Positions 36,346 through 56,100 of a stretch of DNA of 64,000 nucleotides are shown here, one piece after another (within the stretch, counting starts at the first letter, position 1; the number at the start of each line of letters is the position of its first letter). The notes beneath the pieces were generated by a model, which was given only the letters and a program-made list of their open reading frames with translations, did not search any database and was not told where the DNA came from. A program made the position numbers and the translations under genes. The stretch covers positions 10,339,083 to 10,403,082 of the forward strand of contig NC_079387.1 in NCBI RefSeq assembly GCF_021018895.1, given 5' to 3'. The DNA is from Seriola aureovittata (Eukaryota > Chordata > Actinopteri > Carangiformes > Carangidae).

Positions 36346-37380
36346 TATGTATTTATATTAATACAAACTGGCGTATGTGGGTGTGTTTTTAGTCTAAATT
36401 TATCTATTTGGCGTTTCGTCTATATGGCATTCCCATTACATGTACTCTTTTCTGTAGGATCCTTGTGTTATTTCGCCTTCAGGGGTCAGATCCCTGTTGA
36501 CGGTGGGGTCTAAATTGAAGGCAGCAGCAATAAACACACTATAATAATGCTGCAATGCCTTCCTAATGAAGGCAGTGTGTCTTGTTTGGGTTGCCCATGT
36601 GGATTTTCTCCACCACTGGCCTGCACCATCCTGTTAGAGCATGCTGAAAAACGTCATTGCGATCACATTTTATTACTATCTTAAGGCATATATGTGCATT
36701 TTATTATATTTTATGAAATTATCTTATATATCTATATATCGTGCCGTCATTATTTCTAACCGCAGCAAACGATGGATGATCTGATGCACCGGTGCTGTCC
36801 GGTATCAGCAAGCCAACATTACACAAGGAAGCTGCTGCGGTGACGTTTATACACTGGCGCCCTCTTGTGGTCAAAGGCGGGAAACGTCACTCGGATCCAG
36901 TTCAATTAGCGTTGCTGCACTGCAAATTGAATTGGTCGGGATATCATTAGATTTTAATTTAGGCTACTCCTAATGCAATTGTGTTGTCTCAGTTCATGCT
37001 CATGCAATATGATATTACATGAATGTGAGTACAACAAAGCAAAAACATGATTTAATGTGAATATATAATTGTAATAAAGTGTAATAAAGCTGGATTAATG
37101 CCGCCTTTAATGATGATAAGTGCGGTTTAGTATGATTACCAGTGATACATCATCGTAACAGTATTTTCTCTGAACATCTGAGCCAAATCAGCAGATCACA
37201 AATCAATCAATCATCATTAATCATCAGATCAGTTACTCACTGAAATCTTTTCATCTGTGTTTTTTTGTGGTAAACAGCTGTAACAACACGGTTTTTTTTT
37301 AATGCGGATCTGTTTTATGTGTCACTGACTTGAGGAAAGTTTGGGGGACCCCCTGGCTCCAGCACCTGAGCGGGGAGAGA
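36346..37380. other. Intergenic, between divergent slc4a10 and stk24
   Basis: The region is mostly AT-rich with no open frame of note. A CTCF-like motif lies at 36856-36870. The GC content rises from about 37380 toward stk24, where GATCCG is repeated three times near 37400 and AAGATGGCC near 37442 resembles a YY1-type promoter element. Confidence 0.5.
36856..36870 (-). promoter_or_regulatory. CTCF-like motif between slc4a10 and stk24
   Basis: On the minus strand this reads CCACAAGAGGGCGCC, one mismatch from the CTCF core. It lies in the gap between the two divergent promoters. Confidence 0.4.
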
Positions 37381-38036
37381 AGTCAGGATGCTGTGGTTGA
37401 TCCGGATCCGGATCCGCCCGGCCTGGCGTCATAGCACCGACAAGATGGCCGAGAGTACGGGACGAAAGTGAGAGAGAGAGGAAACAAAAACACTGGCGTG
37501 CTATCCTCGCCGCAGATGCCAGATCTGTAGAGCTGTCGAAGACAAGTCAGTGCAAAAAATAAAAGGCTGGGTGATCGGTGTTTCCAAGCCTCCGTTGTGT
37601 GGGTGACATTTGCGGTATGCAGACACATTGTGCTCCGAGCCAGCTCGCTGACAGAACGTTTGTCAGGTCGTCTGCGTTGGCTAGCTAGCTTAGTGAGCTA
37701 ACCATGTTAGCTAGCTGACAACACCGTTAGCGGAGAGAATACACGTTCAGAAAAGTGACAGTTAGGCAATTGTGAAATAAACAGTTGTTGTTACCTCTTC
37801 GTTTCCGAGAGCTAAAATTGGTTGCAGCCTGAGCGGGAAATTTGATTTAACGCACTAGTTAGCGCTTAGCTAACTGGTTAGCAAGCTAACATTGCGGATT
37901 TCTTGTTTGCAGCTTCGGAGTTAGCATTAGCAGACGTCTGTTAGCTTGCTCAGCTGTTTTGGGTGACTTGGGGTTGTTCCGACACAGGAAAGATACACCG
38001 GTGTGTATAGGAAGGATATTTTCCTCTGTATATATA

Positions 38037-38044
38037 TATAAAAG
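38037..38044 (+). promoter_or_regulatory. TATA-like box upstream of stk24
   Basis: TATAAAAG ends a short TA run 155 bp before the stk24 ATG, which would place transcription start near 38070 and give a short 5'UTR. It could also be an incidental part of the TA repeat. No transcript evidence is available. Confidence 0.35.
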
Positions 38045-38198
38045 TAACCGAGTCGGTTCCGAGCAGGCCCGGGTTAACGGGTGTCGTGGAGGACCGCTAA
38101 CATTAACGGTACCACAGCCGGGACTGTAAACATACGTGAAGCCGAGGAGCTCGCAGCCCTGCGTTGTTGGACGAGGCGCAAACCCAGGCAGCGTCACC

Positions 38199-45788
<7,590 letters not shown>

Positions 45789-46388
45789 TGATTGGCTCTC
45801 TGCCCCAGCCCTGCTCTCCCAGGCCCCCCCTCCCCCCCTTCCTCTACCCCTACTCCCATCCTCACCCCCCACCCTCCCCCAAAACACCACAGCCTGGTCA
45901 GAGGGTTAAAGTCAGGGGTCAACTCATTCAATACCAGCTGACCATGTTTGACCTCCCACATCATGGGGGGGGGGCGCGCTAACCTAGCCTGTAAAAAAGA
46001 CTGAACTCCAAAGCGGAGGAAGACAGAGACACTCTGGAGAGAGAGAGAGAGAGAGAGAGGGAGGGAGAGAGGGGAAGTTTCGGGGGCAGCAGAACCCGAG
46101 GAGTCGGCTGCGACGGGACAAGACTCAAAGTCGGAGCAACCCGCCAGAAAAAAAACAAAAACAAAAACACCCACGGTGAAGTCAGACTCTGCGCTCTGTG
46201 GACGCACGGCTTCCTCAGCCTCACAGCATGGAGTCTCTACATGGAGCTGAAATCTACTCTCCCCCGCCCCCCCCCCCCCCTCAAATCCAAGACAAGACTT
46301 CAGTCCCCCCTTAATGCAGGCGTCATATCCCCAGAACCTCTGAGAGCATGCTTGATGAACCTGCAGGGAAATTATCTTAGTGTGCAAG

Positions 46389-46389
<1 letters not shown>

Positions 46390-46457
<68 letters not shown>

Positions 46458-46507
46458 CGTGCGTGTGCGTGTGTGTGCTTAAATGCACGTGTGTGTGTGT
46501 GTGTGTA
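46390..46507 (+). repeat. Imperfect (TG) array in the stk24 3'UTR
   Basis: About 32 clean TG units, then variants with CG interruptions and a second clean block. It is UG-rich in the mRNA. Confidence 0.95.
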
Positions 46508-47216
46508 TGTGACTCCCTGTTTAGGCAAATTGCAGCATTCTTAATGAAACCTCAGGTAAAGTGCTTTAAGTGGACTTTGTCCTCCAAGGCAGTGGGAGGA
46601 GGAGGAGGAGGAGGGGGGAGGGGGTGGGGGTGGGGGGGGTCGCCATGCTGTACATGATTTCAAGTTGTCATTGCGGGAAATGAATCACTGTGTACAAAAT
46701 GGTCATGCGCATTTTGTAGATATTGATGATGTTTAAAAAGTAGATATTTAAAGATTTCAGACGTTAACTCCAACAGAACAGAAAATGCCTTGCCTTTTTG
46801 AGATACACAAAATCTATGTTCCGGCATTTCATCAGACTTTTCTAGTTTGTTTCATTTACTCGTCAGTGAGTGAAACTCAGTTCAGTATTCATCAGTGTTT
46901 TCTTTAAGTGACTGAGCTCCAATCTTCCATTTCAATCACCTGCTGAAGCGTCAGACTAACTATGATACTAAGCTTACTTTGTTTAGAGGCAGAAGCTTTT
47001 CCTTTGTTTTTGTAGTCGGGGGGGCGACTCCCCCCTGGACTTATGTTTAGACAATTTAAGTCAGTTTTGAAATTGTTTAGGACAAGAATGAAGGTAGTGG
47101 CTCTTGAATAACAGAGTGGAGCCAAGGACGACTACATGGAGGAACCACTATGGTGCAGTTGAACGCTGATATCATGTGAAGTATTATTTTTCCTCGGCTT
47201 GTGATTTACGTTCAGA

Positions 47217-47222
47217 AATAAA
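47217..47222 (+). terminator. Possible proximal poly(A) signal of stk24
   Basis: AATAAA lies directly before a G17 run in the 3'UTR. Use of this site would shorten the tail by 750 nt. Evidence is the hexamer alone. Confidence 0.3.
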
Positions 47223-47965
47223 GCGGGGGGGGGGGGGGGGGGCAAGGACCATTGAAGGCAATCGCACCTCGACACTTGCCCATGGCCAAACTAAAGCGTT
47301 TATCAGGACAAGCCAAGCTGCAGAAATCAACGCCATCCTTCTTTCCTCACTCCAGACGTGTGTGTGTGTTCGAACTTCCACACCATGCTATAGAAGTGCC
47401 ATGTCCTCTTTTATGCTTTCACCAGATGTTTGTAGTATGATTTGCACCTTTTTTTTTGTTTCGTTTGTTTTGTTTTTGTTTTTCTAATTTTCAGATCAGT
47501 TTTTTGCACTTTGAAAGTGTGTCGAGTATTTAAAGAAACCTGTAAGAGGAAAAAACACAAAACGAAAAAAGTTGCTAATAGCCATGTTTTACTATATATG
47601 TTTACTTAAGAGTTCCAGAATTTACTACTGTGCTAATGCAGCAATAATGTTGAGGAGTTGCATCAAGACGCACTTGTCAACACAGGGATTGAAAGAAATT
47701 AAGAAATATCTGATATTTTTATAACTGCAAAGAGTTAAGTATGGAAATATTGAATGCTTTATGGATATGGGCACCTGCCTCCGGCAAAAAAATATCTATA
47801 CCTTACAGAAAAACATATGCTACGGAAATAACTACAAAATGTGTACATTTGGTCTCCTTTATCATAGCTGACAGTTTATAGTACTGTATATAATCTTTGC
47901 TTGTGTCATTTGAGAATTCCCGAGTTAAATGTAAGCTCCTTGTAAGCTTTCAAAGTGACATGAGA

Positions 47966-47971
47966 AATAAA
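47966..47971 (+). terminator. Poly(A) signal of stk24
   Basis: AATAAA is followed within 25 nt by GT-rich sequence, the usual downstream element. It sits about 2.2 kb after the stop codon, a plausible length for this gene's long 3'UTR. Confidence 0.7.
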
Positions 47972-47995
47972 GATCTAATGGTAACTGAGACCTTT

Positions 47996-48374
47996 GTGTC
48001 CTGAACGCCTCACGTGTGTCTTTGTGTTGTCGCGGTGCAGAAGATGAAGGTGTTTGGTTTTATTATTGTTGTCGGGCAGAGACGCTGGGCCGCTCCCACA
48101 CCCCCGAGGAGGGAGCTACTTCTAGCTGTGGGGTGTTTCTTTACCTTTATTTATTCCTGTTTTCCCATCCTTCTTCTTTCCAGTCATTTCTTCCTCCTCT
48201 CCAGTAGACGCACATTCCCAACCTGTGCTGGGCAACGACTCGCCCCTCCCAAAAGAAAAAGACAGACAGGTAAATAAAGAGCTAGTAGATGAATGTATAA
48301 AATGAACTGTACAGATCGGTGTATACGCTCTGACTGGCTGATGGTTTACACACAATAAGAAATGTTTGCGGGTC
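47996..48374. other. Gap between the convergent stk24 and slc15a1 3' ends
   Basis: About 380 bp separate the predicted cleavage sites. Both strands have short open frames without recognisable motifs. I see no gene here. Confidence 0.55.
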
Positions 48375-48395
48375 TTTTGTATTCAGAAAAAGAAT

Positions 48396-48401
48396 TTTAT
48401 T
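48396..48401 (-). terminator. Poly(A) signal of slc15a1
   Basis: On the minus strand this reads AATAAA, 674 nt after the slc15a1 stop codon, followed by T/GT-rich sequence. It faces the stk24 signal about 430 bp away. Confidence 0.65.
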
Positions 48402-49074
48402 TGAAATTATGGCATTATATAGGTTTAATGAAACCACTGCTGATGCAGATGTTCACTCACAATATTAAGACAACACCTTTGAATGTGGAATATGATTAAT
48501 AAGCAGCTTTTGGTGTTCGATTTTACCCTGGAACGTACGACAACATCATGTATATAAAACAGTGACAATATATTACAATACATACAACACTGTGCTTATT
48601 AATAAATACAAATGGAATGGTTTCTTTGTACGTGTACTCGAGTACGTTACAAAAGACTTGGAAACAAACATTACATTAAGATGTTGCTACACAGTGCAAA
48701 ATAAATCATTGTAAAAACAAATTTACAACAGCGAAATAGCAAATTAATAACCAGTAAAGATCCAGGGGATTTAAAAAAAACAAAAACAAAGGAATATTCT
48801 CTCAAGATTTGGCGATAAATGTGTTTGAATTATTCCTGCCAAGATCCTCCATTAACACTGTCCACCAAGAGCTCAACCGTCGAAGTCCTATTTCTGTGCT
48901 CTTACAACTTCTGCACCATTTCACTCAGGTCACCATCCGTTCATCCTAACCACCACACGTACAGCGGTGCACTGGGTTGCATCGACACACTGACCACAGG
49001 CACGCCGAGGCGTGAAACACAGAACCAATCAGCATCGGTAAAAGAGGAGGGAGAAGCCGTGGAGAAGGGTCGCG
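48402..49074 (-). other. slc15a1: slc15a1 3'UTR
   Basis: This lies between the stop codon TAA (49077-49075) and the poly(A) signal. It is AT-rich in its distal part, and no coding capacity is evident. Confidence 0.65.
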
Positions 49075-49326
49075 TTACATCTTGGCCTGTTTGTTCTCCT
49101 CCTCGTCAGAGCTGGAGTCGGAGCTCCTCCTCTGCTCGTTGCTGCGCTCGACTGAGTCCTTCCTGGTCATTTCCAAACTCCTCCTCTTCTCCTTGTCCTC
49201 GGGCTCCTTCTGGGCAAACTGGGCCTCGACCTTGGCCGGGTCGATGTAGGTATAGAAATAGGCCATGAAGGCAAAGATGAAGCACACTAACACCAGCAGG
49301 GAGGCGAAGAGGATGTACTCGGCCCA
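49075..49326 (-). CDS. slc15a1: slc15a1 last coding exon (final membrane span and tail)
   Basis: It starts [14 protein letters not shown], the last transmembrane helix, then FYTYIDP and a 55-residue cytoplasmic tail rich in Lys/Arg/Glu and ending with a serine cluster and an acidic run. The tail has several SxxE/SxxD-type sites, compatible with casein-kinase-like phosphorylation (inference). Confidence 0.92.
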   Translation of the reverse strand, partial: WAEYILFASLLVLVCFIFAFMAYFYTYIDPAKVEAQFAQKEPEDKEKRRSLEMTRKDSVERSNEQRRSSDSSSDEEENKQAKM

Positions 49327-52300
49327 CTGGTGAACACAGACACACACATACTGTTAATGTGGGGATAATCTGAAGGGAACAGCTTTTCCACTGAAAAGAT
49401 TGACACCTCTCTGATATTTGTCCGTCAAGTATAAAGCTGGAGCCAGGAGATGGTTAGCTTGGTTTAGCTTAGCATAAAGACCATAAGCAAGGGGAAACAG
49501 CTAGCCTAGCTCTACCAGCACAGCTAAAACTCAATAATCTACACATTATATCTGTAAAGACACCAGCTGCAGTTTTACAGGAAGGATTAGAATATTTTTT
49601 ATATGTCAGTCTAGGTGTTACTCATTTCCAGTCAGGCTAATCTAAGCTAACTATGTCCTGGCTCCAGCTTCATATGTAATAAACAGTTCAGAGAGCCGGT
49701 TATCAATCTTCTCATCAAACTTCCAGCAGGAAAGCAGATAAGAGGATTTCCAAACACTCTTTTAATATACAGTTGAAGTTACACCTTTTTAAGTTTTAAG
49801 TTAGCATGAGTGTTTGGTGCTGTGCAGGTTCAGTTTAACACTCAATAATATGATGTCTGTCATATGAAGGTATTTTAGCTGATGTCACTGGGTGTCATTG
49901 GTTTACAATGAATGAAGAAAGGCCTTGAAAAGAGCTTGAGTCTGGCCTCTCTGACGTTATCCTGTTTAGGAAAAGCTGCTATTCTGCTATTATAAGCTTC
50001 AACCTTAAAAACACATGACATAAGTTCACATGTCTACTGATGGTTAAATATAATCCACCCACCTGATCTTCAAGTGTTGCAGCCTCGGCGACAATCAGCA
50101 CAATAATGTTCCCTACGGCAACGGTTAACAGCCAACCAGCCTGCAGCACAGACTTCATGTTGCTAGGTGCCTGGAGAGGAATCGGAGATTCAAACAGAAC
50201 ACATATTAGAGAAAATGATGAAAGACATCGAGACACGGCCCCAGGATAGACCCAGAGCACACAGAAGAGACGGCATCTCTCTTTTAGCCTCGGAATGGGA
50301 AGTAGGTGCTGGAAAGCGTTAGTGGGGAGACGGCCGTCTGGACTTGTGTTTTCTGTACTTTCCAAGCTGCCCTGGTGATGTCAGATATGTGAGGAAAGCA
50401 TCATTTACCTGTGAGTAGGAGAACTCCAAGCCGGTGACAGAGAAGACCACCTCCCCTGCAGTGATGAGGAAGTACTGAGGGATCTGCCAGGCCATGTGGA
50501 CGGTGTTGGGGCTGATGTCCATCACTGATCGGATGCTCTCTGCGCACTAACGGGACACAGACAGATACTCAGATGTGCTGCCTCAGTCAAAACAGTTACA
50601 TTCAAGCTAATATTGTGACTCAAAACATATTCACGACTTACATTTTGTTCAAATGAGAACGTTGGCGGGATGATCAAGGTGTAAGAGCTGCCGAAGCCCA
50701 GTTTCTGAGTGTAGAGACACTCTTTGCCCTCATTGTTTATGATCCGGAACTTAGCTCTGACATAACGAGAAAAACACCAATCAGGGCAAAGAAGTTTCTC
50801 TGGTATAACCATATGTGACATATGATATATAATGAAAGTCAAGTCTTACTGTCCCTGTGGTACGTCCACATATTCTGACATCTTGTTGGTGAGGATGTTC
50901 CCAAAGTCCTCGTTACCCACGGTTACATTCAAAACTGAGCGGTGGCCATTCAGAAATCTGGGGAAGGAGAATTCAGCAAACGATAGGTGAGAAAATAACA
51001 GTGTTAAATTAGAGTTATGTCACATTTAAAAATTGAATTCATTGAATGTATGAGCAACACAACACATCCTTGGGGTTTTACAGTGTCACTTGCTCCGGTA
51101 GCTTACGGTGGCTAATGTTAGCTAATGTTGACATCAGTCAGTTTCCTAACTTTACGACTCGTCTCTGCTGTTACACTACATTTTAACATTTTAACCATCA
51201 GTGTAGTGAAGCTACGAGCTGAATACAGACAATAATGACATAATCATTGTGTGCTCATGATAAAGCAGAACAAGCTGCAAAAATAATCATTGTGGTTATT
51301 TAGATACCAAGAAGAGGAAACAGAAAAGAACACATGTCCTCTCAGGGCTTCCATACGATTTCCTCCAGACTTGACAACAATGTGAAACTTGCCTGATAGC
51401 ATTAGCTCCCTGTTCCGGCTTTGATTTGATGTCTGTGACCTGGGGGGAGAAAGATACTTTAGAGCATGATATAAAGGAAACACCCAGGAAAACACAATTA
51501 AAGTCCAGCTGAAATCACATTTAGTCACAGAATTAAAGTCAATTTCCCCCTTGTTGGTTCTCTGCATGCTGCAGCAGAGAGTCATTGTAGTCAGACTTGA
51601 ACCCTATCTGAGTGGCGTACTCACCCCCTCAGGCCTGAGCTTGGCCCCATCCTTAATGATGACAATGGTAGTTCGATTGCCATCCACTAAACTGGTTGGG
51701 TAACCGGTACCATTCAGATCCAGTGTAAATATGTCATCAAAGGTAAGGTAACCCTCATTGGCCTGTGAGAGGAAAAAATGACTCAATGTCAATATGACCT
51801 CCTACCTTTGCTGTCTATATACATATATATATATATATATATGAATCTGGAGAACAGGCTGTACCTCGAATGGCTGCAGGGTGAAGTTGTTGACTCCAGC
51901 TTTGACGGGCACCGGCTCTTCTACCATGTTGATGAACTTCACTTGGCCCTCAGTGTTCGACGGGAACTTCGGCAGGGTTTGCTACAAGAGGAATGGAACC
52001 GTGCGTGTGAATTGTGCTTCATAAGGTCATGTGTGTTTTAAGTCGCCTAAATGTGTGTGTGTGTGTTTATTCTTTTAACGTCTGTTATTCTTACATCAAT
52101 CTGTAGCTGGACCAGAGCAGCAGCCACGAACGCGATAGCAGCAAAGAACATGCCGACAGTCATCCTCTTTAACGGACTGCAGAACAAACACACGACGTTG
52201 TCAGTTCATGTATCTCTCAACTATTATATCTTCTGGTTATAATCTGCAATATAAACGCCGTAATAATTAACTGAACTCACGTGAAGTTTAATTTGCACTT

Positions 52301-53072
52301 GGTAATCAGTGGGTAGATCGCACTGTCCATGATCGGCACCAAAACCAGGATCAGGATAGGGTTGACGGTCTGGTGGGAAGAAAGTGAGTCAATCAGCTCA
52401 TGTCGATAGCAGATAAAAAAAACACAACAACAAAGTTCAGTAATGCGTCGTCAACAACAAGCGTCTCACCTGCATCTGGTCGGGCTGGATGATGAGTGCT
52501 CCCTGTTGAAGAACAAAAAGAGAGATTGCATTTTAAAACAGTTTTTTTCTGTGGTTTGAGCTCACAGAGTCTGATATTGCAGAAATAAATTCCTTACAAA
52601 GTCGCCGTTCATGGTGGTGGCCTGGAGGGTCCATCTTGAGCCCTGTGGAGGAGACACAGCTCTTATTTAGTCTGTCCTTGAAGGCTGACGGCAAACTTCC
52701 TGCTATGAATTAAGTGGTTCTTTTGTTTCTATTTATATTTGCTTTTAATTGGGGACTGTCTTCCTGTAAACAAAAACAAGCCCATAGGTCGTTGCTGCAG
52801 GTTATTATGACCCAAAGTTGTGTTTTGTTGCTAGGCGACATTTAGTGGTCGTAGTACTGGTGACAGGGGGGACGACAGATCTCTAAAACAAGAGCTCGTG
52901 CGTGAGCGAGCCGACTGGCGGTTACCTGCTGGTCAAACAGAGCCCAGAACATGGGCAGCGGGATGTAGAGGAACAGAACCTTCACCACCATCTTCACCTG
53001 GGCGATCAGGAGTTTCTGCACCAAGACAGAGGAAACGATAGTGACGCTTATGTCGTTTGTATTTGCATGCGC

Positions 53073-53123
<51 letters not shown>

Positions 53124-56100
53124 GCACTTACATCGTATTTCTCCTCAGCCCAGTCCATCCAGTGTTCCCTCTTGGGGTACTGAGAAGAACGATGCCTGAA
53201 GCGGTTCTTGATGGCAAACTGCAGAAAGAGGAAAGAAGAATTTCCTCCATCTTTAATACATTTTATGAACTAAAGTGACGCTTTATTTAAAACCTTTTTT
53301 TAAACCCATCCTGAACAAGTGCATCTCTGAGCAGCCACTCACCCCGATGCACTTGCAGACTTTCACCAAGATGTTGCCTTGAGGAGCCGTCTTAATGTAC
53401 ATCCCACTTCCAACAATGAACACAACTGCAGACACACACATCACATGTAGATGTACATATGAACATTTGACCGTTTGTCAAAGGAAATAAAGCAGGTAAT
53501 TATTACAAAATTATTAACATCTATTATATTATATTGACTATGAATATTTGTGATACTTATAAAACAGACTTTATCGAGAGCAATAAAGATTTTAATAAAG
53601 GTTTTACTTCTTTTGCAATCTGGAAACCCGCCAGCTGTTCTTACAGCTTATTTCTTATCTTTAAAAAGCATTAATTCATCATTTATTAACCAGCAGTGAG
53701 GAACGTTAAGCTGTCATTACACAACTGTCTACACATCACATCCACACCATGAAGCCTCTCGGCCTCAGGGACCAGACTCACATGTGGTTAAAGACTTTAA
53801 TGTTCACCTCTACTTTTAATCTTTTAAGCTGTGACTTTACTTTCTTCTTTTTATGCACATATAGACTTTTATTAATGTGACTAGTTGTTAAAGTGTATTT
53901 GCAAACTCACTGATTCTGGATTTGTCAATGAAGGTGAAGGAGTATCTGTCATTTTAATTCATTTATTATTATAATAAATGAAATTAGCATTTTTTTGTAT
54001 GAGGAAAAACTGGTTCTTACTCAGAGCCACCACCATGAGAGCGGCAGGGACACCAAAGGCCAGCGAGTAGCACTTCTGCTTTGTGTGAATACCACATTCC
54101 TGAGCTGGAAACCACACAAAGACATAGTGATTAAACATATGATGTGTGTTTGTGAGTTGCATATTTTCTGCTCTGTGATCCACTCTTACCTCTGAGGACG
54201 GGGGTGATGACAGTGGACAGCAGACTGCCAGCGTTGATGGACAGGTAGAAGATGGAGAAGAAGGTGCTTCTCTGCTTCTCCTGTGACACACAGGAAGTTC
54301 AACACAGTTTAGGCAAAAAGCACTGATGGTGGGGGGGTAACGGGGTGGTGGTGGTGATGGGGGGTTCAGATCATCAACTCTTACATAACATGCCATTAAC
54401 ATTAAGAGATAATCTGTCACTGGCCTTGAACAGTGTAATAAAGTGACTGAGACTCATGTACCATCAGCTATTAGTTAATAAACAACTAAGTGTAATGAAG
54501 CAAAGATACAAGAAGTGCTGACGAGCTGCCGCTGATATCTGACTGAGGCGTCTGTAACTGCTGTGTGCACATGTGTGTGTGTGCAGGACAGAGACTTGAT
54601 GCTTCCACCTGCATGAGGTGTGTGCATGCTTTCAGTTCTATGTCGATGTCGTAGGATGTGATGCTGCACTGGATCCTGTTGTACTCACCTCCTATACATA
54701 CACACTAATACAAATAAGAGAAACAGCTTACAACATGATGTGATCCAGTTAAACCATATGAGAAGAAGATGATGTGTGACACATTTCCAGCTGTTCACTG
54801 ACTGAATGATGCTCCAGGCTCCATGTTGGCAACTCATTCATTGGAAGTGTAACTGTCTCTATTTTCCCTAAAGTAGCTAATAAATTGTCCTGGACATTTT
54901 AATTATTAAAGAATGAATCTGAAATTAGAGACTTGTGAAAGTCTATTAGAGAGAGAACTACTGTAGTGGGTTTTATGAAACTGTGAAGGTGTTTTTATGT
55001 GTGTTTGCTTGAGCGACATCTCACCTGATGGTCTTGAAACTGGTCTCCGCCAAAGGCAGCCACGCAGGGTTTGATGCCTCCTGTTCCCAGGGCGATCAGG
55101 ATCAACCCCACCATGGACAGAGATCTGAGAGACAAACGCAGCACAGACACAGTGTCAGTATCTGTAGCTGTTGTGTTCGTGTTGCGTTGTGTCTGAGCGA
55201 GTTCAACTCACACGTGGAAGGTCATGTTGTCGGGAGTGCCGTCCTTGTTTGAGTCTGTGATGTCATGGATAGCACTCACAGCCATGATGACTTGTCCCAG
55301 TGCATAAACGATGGACAGGTAAACAATGGTCCTGTGCACAGGGAGGAGGAGGAGGGAGAGAAGAGTTAAACAGGTGTACATCAGGTTCAGGTAGGGAGAC
55401 AGCTGATTCTGTGAGATATTCTTTAACCTCTACACTGGTTTTAAGACGAGCACATGAAGGCACAGCGTATATTTATTACAACACTATATTAACTAAATTA
55501 CACTTTATGGATTTTAGCAGCTGGATCTGAAACTCACTTGAACTTGCCGAGCCATGAATCAGCCACTATGGCTCCCAGGATGGGCGTCAGGTAGCAGAGA
55601 GCCACGAAGGTGTGGTAGATGGTGGTGGCGAAGTCATCGTCCCACTTCAGGAAGTACTTAAAGTACAGCACCAGCACGGCTGCAGACGGAGAGGGACACA
55701 TGAGGTGGAGGAAGTGTTTTATTTAATTTTACTCTTCTATTTAATCTACTCTTCCCGTGAATACTAATATTATTTATCTATATCATTTAATGGTTCCAAT
55801 GTATGTGTATTATGTATACTTCTATATATTGTTGGATATTTAAAACTAACAATGAATAACAATGAATCATATCATAGAAAGTAGCTAAGTAAACTAAGTA
55901 ACTTGAGTATTTCCATCTTATGATACTTGTACTCCTGCACATTTCAGAGGGAAATAATGCACTTTTAAACTTTTTACAGCTGAAGTTATTTGTTATTTTA
56001 CAAATTAATATTTTTAAATGAAAAAACATCACAATATTTGCACTTTAAACCAGTGATTTCCAGTGTTTTTGGGCTTGTGGCCTTTTACTTTAGTACAGCA

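Larger units (their letters stand above)
45789..47995 (+). other. stk24: stk24 3'UTR
   Basis: The untranslated tail runs from the TAG to a consensus AATAAA at 47966 followed by GT-rich sequence, giving about 2.2 kb. It contains poly-C and GA runs (45820-46075), an imperfect (TG) array (46390-46507), G-rich stretches (46590-46640, 47226-47242) and conserved-looking AT-rich distal sequence. A possible earlier poly(A) signal lies at 47217. Confidence 0.75.

Noticed and set aside
37441..37467. Upstream ATG with nine codons (MAESTGRK stop) as an alternative stk24 start
   Set aside because: It stops at once and has no donor in phase with exon 2. At best it is an upstream open frame if the 5'UTR begins before it.
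48014..48277. Small plus-strand frame between stk24 and slc15a1
   Set aside because: It follows the stk24 poly(A) signal, has no known motif and no evident promoter.
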